Below, one piece after another: positions 7,179-9,984 of a stretch of DNA of 9,984 nucleotides. The first letter of the stretch is position 1, and each line of letters starts with the position of its first letter. The stretch lies in contig JAJZWK010000055.1 in the NCBI GenBank assembly GCA_021846725.1, positions 1 to 9,984 on the forward strand, read 5' to 3'. This DNA comes from Actinomycetes bacterium. GTDB taxonomy: Bacteria > Actinomycetota > Acidimicrobiia > Acidimicrobiales > JAMCPL01. The position numbers were made by a program, and so were the translations under genes. The notes under the pieces were generated by a model. The model made no database searches. It saw only the letters and a list, made by a program, of their open reading frames with translations, and was not told the origin of the DNA.

Positions 7179-8734
7179 GCAATACTACTTCTGCTAGCCG
7201 CTCTCGATCGACAAGTAAGTTCGACAAAGCTACAGACAAGGCAATCGGATGGCTTGATGACAGGCTTGGGGTAGGCAAGGGAAGATCACTGCTGGATAAG
7301 ATATTTCCAGACCATTGGTCTTTCCTTCTTGGAGAGATAGCTCTTTACTCATTTATAGTACTCGTTCTTACAGGCATCTTCCTGTCCTTGTATTTCGTCC
7401 CTTCCACCCATGAAATTGTCTACCATGGACCATACGCTCCCCTGAGAGGAAAGCTGGTTTCAGAAGCATACGCGTCGACACTGCGCATATCTTTCAGCGT
7501 TAGGGGTGGCCTTGTAATCCGGCAGATGCACCATTGGGCAGCAGATGTATTCGTTGGAGCAATTGCGATCCATATGATGCGTATATTCTTTACAGGGGCT
7601 TTCCGTAAACCCAGGGAGCTGAACTGGATGGTAGGAGTAACTCTACTGATGCTGGCTATTGTAAATGGATTCCTAGGGTACTCTCTACCGTACGATCTGG
7701 TATCAGGTACAGGACTTCGTATAGCCTATTCAATCATACTCTCTATCCCACTTGTAGGATCCTATCTTGCATTCTTCTTGTTTGGTGGGGTATTCCCCGG
7801 CAACGGTTCAATAGAGCCACGCATGTTTATCCTGCATGTACTGGTGGTTCCTATCATCATAGCTGCGTTGATTGGTGCCCACCTATTCATGCTGGTTCGC
7901 CAGAAACATACCCATTTCCCTGGCAAGGGGAGGACAGAAGATAACGTAGTTGGGTCTCCTCTCTATCCCACATTCATGGCAAAGACCCTGGGACTATTCT
8001 TTATCGTTACAGGAGTGTTGTGGCTACTCGGTGGATTGGTGCAGATCAACCCTATATGGCAATTCGGCCCCTACGAGCCATACAAAATCACTTATGCCGT
8101 TCAGCCTGACTGGTACATGGGTTGGCTGGATGGTGCTCTAAGGATCATGCCTTCGTGGGAGTTCACCGGATTCGGTCATACCATTCCGCTGGAAATCTTC
8201 CTACCAGCTATATTGTTCCCGGGAATAACCTTTACGCTCTTTTATGCCTGGCCATTCATTGAGGCCAAGATCACCAAAGACTACGCTGTACATAACATCT
8301 TGGATTTCCCCAGATACCGTCCTAAGCGTACTGCGTTGGGAGCCGCTGGCGTAGCATTCTACTTTACGTTGTTTGCTGCAAGCTCTACTGACGTGCTGGC
8401 CAACTTTTTCCAGGTATCACTCAATACAGTGCTGTGGTCCTTCCGTATCCTTGTGATAGCTGTCCCCGTGGCGGTTGGACTGGTAACATATCAAATCTGC
8501 AAAGAACTGGCGACCGTTCCAATACCGGACGAGCCTAAGCGTAGTGTAATTATCACCCGGACAGACGAAGGTTCCTACGAGATGGAGGAGGCGGATATAC
8601 GTCCAGGCGATGAAACAGATGAACTCAGCCCCATACCTGTTCCAGTGAGAATAAATACTGACGATTCAGTGGATGGCGATGTTGGGTCCGACTACCTAGA
8701 TGAGGTTCCGGGGGTCAGGCGAGTTTCCCGCTAG
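7175..8734 (+). CDS. qcrB: Cytochrome b subunit of the menaquinol-cytochrome c reductase
   Basis: Membrane core of the bcc complex, carrying hemes bL and bH and both quinone sites. From the ATG at 7175 it has 519 residues. Heme ligands are H119 and H133 (in RQMHHWAADVF and IHMMRIFFTG) and H221 and H236 (in ILHVLVVP and GAHLFMLV). The 14- and 15-residue spacings are those of cytochrome b6-like proteins. PDWY (311-314) replaces the classical PEWY at the menaquinol site, as usual in actinobacteria. About nine membrane helices lie between residues 49 and 440. A hydrophilic, acidic tail of some 75 residues follows, typical of actinobacterial QcrB. A TTG at 7163 in the same frame would add four residues, but the ATG at 7175 overlaps the qcrA stop (ATGA) like the preceding junction and is preferred. 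The stop codon lies inside a 19-bp tandem repeat. Confidence 0.97.
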   Translation: MSNTTSASRSRSTSKFDKATDKAIGWLDDRLGVGKGRSLLDKIFPDHWSFLLGEIALYSFIVLVLTGIFLSLYFVPSTHEIVYHGPYAPLRGKLVSEAYASTLRISFSVRGGLVIRQMHHWAADVFVGAIAIHMMRIFFTGAFRKPRELNWMVGVTLLMLAIVNGFLGYSLPYDLVSGTGLRIAYSIILSIPLVGSYLAFFLFGGVFPGNGSIEPRMFILHVLVVPIIIAALIGAHLFMLVRQKHTHFPGKGRTEDNVVGSPLYPTFMAKTLGLFFIVTGVLWLLGGLVQINPIWQFGPYEPYKITYAVQPDWYMGWLDGALRIMPSWEFTGFGHTIPLEIFLPAILFPGITFTLFYAWPFIEAKITKDYAVHNILDFPRYRPKRTALGAAGVAFYFTLFAASSTDVLANFFQVSLNTVLWSFRILVIAVPVAVGLVTYQICKELATVPIPDEPKRSVIITRTDEGSYEMEEADIRPGDETDELSPIPVPVRINTDDSVDGDVGSDYLDEVPGVRRVSR

Positions 8735-8765
8735 TACCTCGTAGGTCCGCTAGTACCTCGTAGGT
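8728..8765 (+). repeat. Perfect 19-bp tandem repeat spanning the qcrB stop codon
   Basis: CCGCTAGTACCTCGTAGGT occurs at 8728-8746 and again at 8747-8765 without mismatch. The first copy supplies the qcrB stop TAG (8732-8734). Each copy contains the small inverted repeat ACCT-CGT-AGGT. The second copy with the following AGCG can form a bulged hairpin (CGCT...ACC/GGT...AGCG, 8748-8769). No T-run follows, so it does not look like an intrinsic terminator. The rest of the spacer to 8910 holds a 7-bp inverted repeat (8764-8770 with 8832-8838) and no ORF I can support. Confidence 0.92.
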
Positions 8766-8866
8766 AGCGTAACGTTATCCGGCTAATCAGGGGCATCATC
8801 TGGCTGGCAGGAACCCATGGTTATTTGCAAGACGCTACGCTAACGATCTGCGCTTTTCTTCAGTGA

Positions 8867-8872
8867 TATACT
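8867..8872 (+). promoter_or_regulatory. Candidate -10 box for the methyltransferase gene
   Basis: TATACT lies 38 nt before the ATG at 8911 and matches the -10 consensus well, but no acceptable -35 is seen 16-18 bp upstream. A second possibility is CTATAG at 8902-8907, which would start the transcript at or next to the ATG (leaderless). The absence of a Shine-Dalgarno sequence before 8911 makes that worth noting. Confidence 0.25.
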
Positions 8873-8910
8873 GACCTTTTATTCCATACGTTCAAGATAA
8901 ACTATAGCGT

Positions 8911-9510
8911 ATGGAAAAAGAAGAATGGGATAGACGCTACAAGGAAAATGATCTCGTATGGGGCTGGACTCCAAACGAATTGCTGGTACAGGAAGTGAAC
9001 GACCTAAAGCCTGGACGCTCTCTGGATATGGCCTGTGGTGAGGGTCGTAATGCGATATGGCTTGCAAGTATCGGATGGAAGTCTACTGGAATTGACTTCT
9101 CTTCAGAAGGTATTAAAAAAGGCAAGCAAATGGCCGCTGAATTGGGAGTAGAGGTGGAGTGGCTAGAGGCAGATCTGCGCAAGTGGGAACCACCTGAATC
9201 TGCTTACGATTTAATAGTATCGCTGTATGTACACATGATGCCAGATGAAATAGGAAGAGTGCATAGAAACGCTACAACCGCCCTGGCTCCGGGTGGAACC
9301 ATGATAGTAATAGGCCACGATCTCACGAACCTGACCGATGGCTATGGAGGACCTCCCTTCCCTGATGTCCTGTTCACTCCCGAACGGATAGCTCAAGACC
9401 TTGATCAGCTGGTTGTAGAAAAAGCGGAAAGAGCAAAACGAACTATAAAGACCGACGATGGAGAGAAGACAGCCATAGACACGCTTGTCAGGGCACATAA
9501 ACCTAACTAG
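8911..9510 (+). CDS. Class I SAM-dependent methyltransferase, substrate unknown
   Basis: Transfers a methyl group from S-adenosylmethionine to an unidentified small molecule. The 199 residues form a compact Rossmann-type methyltransferase. The opening WDRRYKENDLVWGWTPN is the kind seen in TehB-like and related small-molecule methyltransferases. Motif I is LDMACGEGRN (38-47), the acidic end of strand 2 is D62 in TGIDFS, and D88 in LEADLRKW would contact the adenine. The C-terminal half (GGTMIVIGHDLTNL, then PERIAQDLDQL) completes the fold. No membrane segment is present. No ribosome-binding site precedes the ATG; the start is kept because the WDRRY motif begins at residue 6. It has its own spacer on both sides, so it is probably a single-gene unit unrelated to the cytochrome operon. 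A tellurite or thiopurine function cannot be assigned from the sequence. Confidence 0.85.
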   Translation: MEKEEWDRRYKENDLVWGWTPNELLVQEVNDLKPGRSLDMACGEGRNAIWLASIGWKSTGIDFSSEGIKKGKQMAAELGVEVEWLEADLRKWEPPESAYDLIVSLYVHMMPDEIGRVHRNATTALAPGGTMIVIGHDLTNLTDGYGGPPFPDVLFTPERIAQDLDQLVVEKAERAKRTIKTDDGEKTAIDTLVRAHKPN

Positions 9511-9777
9511 TATAGTGACACGCAAATAATCATGGGGTCCCACCAGTTAGATGACACCTCTGACCATAAAGCATCCGTATTAGATCCTGAAGAAGCGCTC
9601 ATGGCATGGATCTCGCCAGCTAAATCACACCCGTGACCGTAAAGCCAGGGGGACGACAAGTCGAAATGCTTATTCACTGAACCTACTATGCCTCCACAGA
9701 CTTTAATTTACGTCCGAACCTTACCAACAAGCTGATCTGCTAAGATAGCTCCGTCTACGCAGTAGCTCATGCAACCA

Positions 9778-9864
9778 GGAGGAGTGCGAGAGTGGACGAA
9801 TCGGACGGTCTCGAAAACCGTTGTGGCCATTAGGTCACCGTGGGTTCGAATCCCACCTCCTCCG
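9778..9864 (+). tRNA. tRNA-Ser, anticodon CGA
   Basis: The cloverleaf folds completely. The acceptor stem is GGAGGAG (9778-9784) with CTCCTCC (9857-9863), followed by discriminator G at 9864. The anticodon stem is ACGGT/ACCGT (9805-9809, 9817-9821) with loop CTCGAAA, so the anticodon is CGA (9812-9814), reading UCG. The long variable arm GTGGCC-ATTA-GGTCAC, with one G-U pair, is the class II arm expected for serine. The T arm is GTGGG-TTCGAAT-CCCAC. The 3' CCA is not encoded. TAAGAT at 9741-9746 is a possible -10 box without a good -35. Confidence 0.96.
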
Positions 9865-9911
9865 CTTTGTAATGTCGCGGGACAAAGTGGACAGTCGAAC
9901 CTGCACTTTGT
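9865..9911 (+). promoter_or_regulatory. Overlapping alternative inverted repeats after the tRNA gene
   Basis: ACAAAG (9882-9887) can pair with CTTTGT at 9865-9870, giving 6 bp and an 11-nt loop. Extended to ACAAAGTG (9882-9889), it can instead pair with CACTTTGT at 9904-9911, giving 8 bp and a 14-nt loop. The two stems exclude each other. No T-run follows either, so neither is a standard terminator. They could act in tRNA 3' processing or in the leader of the next gene. Confidence 0.4.
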
Positions 9912-9966
9912 AGTCATATCAACTTCCTCCTATTGGTTGGTAACTTTTAGTTGGATCAAAGGTAAG

Positions 9967-9984
9967 ATGGCGAAGAAGCTCTCC
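9967..9984 (+). CDS. Possible start of a further gene, cut off by window edge
   Basis: An ATG at 9967 is preceded by AAAGGT (9958-9963), a plausible but closely spaced ribosome-binding site. Six codons (MAKKLS) remain open to the edge. This is too short to identify a product. It is listed because the preceding 100 bp hold no other gene. Confidence 0.3.

Noticed and set aside
8764..8838. 75-nt segment bounded by GTAGCGT and ACGCTAC, resembling a tRNA acceptor stem
   Set aside because: No T arm or anticodon arm can be folded between the ends, so it is only a 7-bp inverted repeat.
9532..9636. 34-codon reading frame between the methyltransferase and the tRNA
   Set aside because: No ribosome-binding site, no recognisable motif, and short enough to occur by chance.
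9708..9917. 69-residue minus-strand reading frame containing GGGGIRTHGDL
   Set aside because: It is the antisense of the tRNA-Ser gene. The GGIRTHG-type peptide is a well-known spurious translation product of tRNA-Ser complements.
9778..9984. tRNA-Ser as an integration site for a mobile element
   Set aside because: No integrase gene and no repeated copy of the tRNA 3' end is present in the window.

Overview
The window carries two ordinary but informative blocks of respiratory and heme metabolism from what looks like a low-GC actinobacterium. The main evidence is the gene order ctaE-qcrC-qcrA-qcrB. It encodes a QcrC with two heme c sites, a Rieske protein with three membrane segments and a cytochrome b with PDWY in place of PEWY, a layout characteristic of the actinobacterial cytochrome bcc-aa3 supercomplex. 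A HelD-type RNA polymerase-associated helicase of actinobacterial appearance agrees with this. The base composition is moderate by eye, with many ATA and AGA codons, which does not suit high-GC streptomycetes or mycobacteria. A lineage such as Acidimicrobiia is possible, but I cannot fix the taxon from the sequence.

Layout, left to right. On the minus strand, hemE (uroporphyrinogen decarboxylase) overlaps the start of hemH/cpfC (ferrochelatase), which runs off the left edge. A roughly 125-bp divergent spacer holds a good -10 box and a 17-bp palindrome for hemE. Then, on the plus strand, comes a HelD-like superfamily 1 helicase. Its reading frame continues upstream of the first ATG to a strong Shine-Dalgarno sequence but has no standard start codon there. 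A 189-bp spacer with a 15-bp tandem repeat leads into ctaE-qcrC-qcrA-qcrB. The last three genes are joined by 4-bp ATGA overlaps, so they are almost certainly one translationally coupled operon. A perfect 19-bp tandem repeat spans the qcrB stop codon. After a 176-bp spacer comes a class I SAM-dependent methyltransferase, then a tRNA-Ser(CGA) gene followed by overlapping inverted repeats, and finally a possible gene start at the right edge.

The genes fit together as heme supply (HemE, HemH) and heme use: QcrC and QcrB together carry two c-type and two b-type hemes, and CtaE is a subunit of the heme-copper oxidase that accepts their electrons. Electrons would pass from menaquinol through QcrB and QcrA to QcrC and then to the aa3 oxidase. 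The other oxidase subunits (CtaC, CtaD, CtaF) are not in this window. I found no mobile element, CRISPR array, phage gene or defence system. The unusual points are at the level of gene starts, short tandem repeats and hairpins rather than a new multi-gene system.
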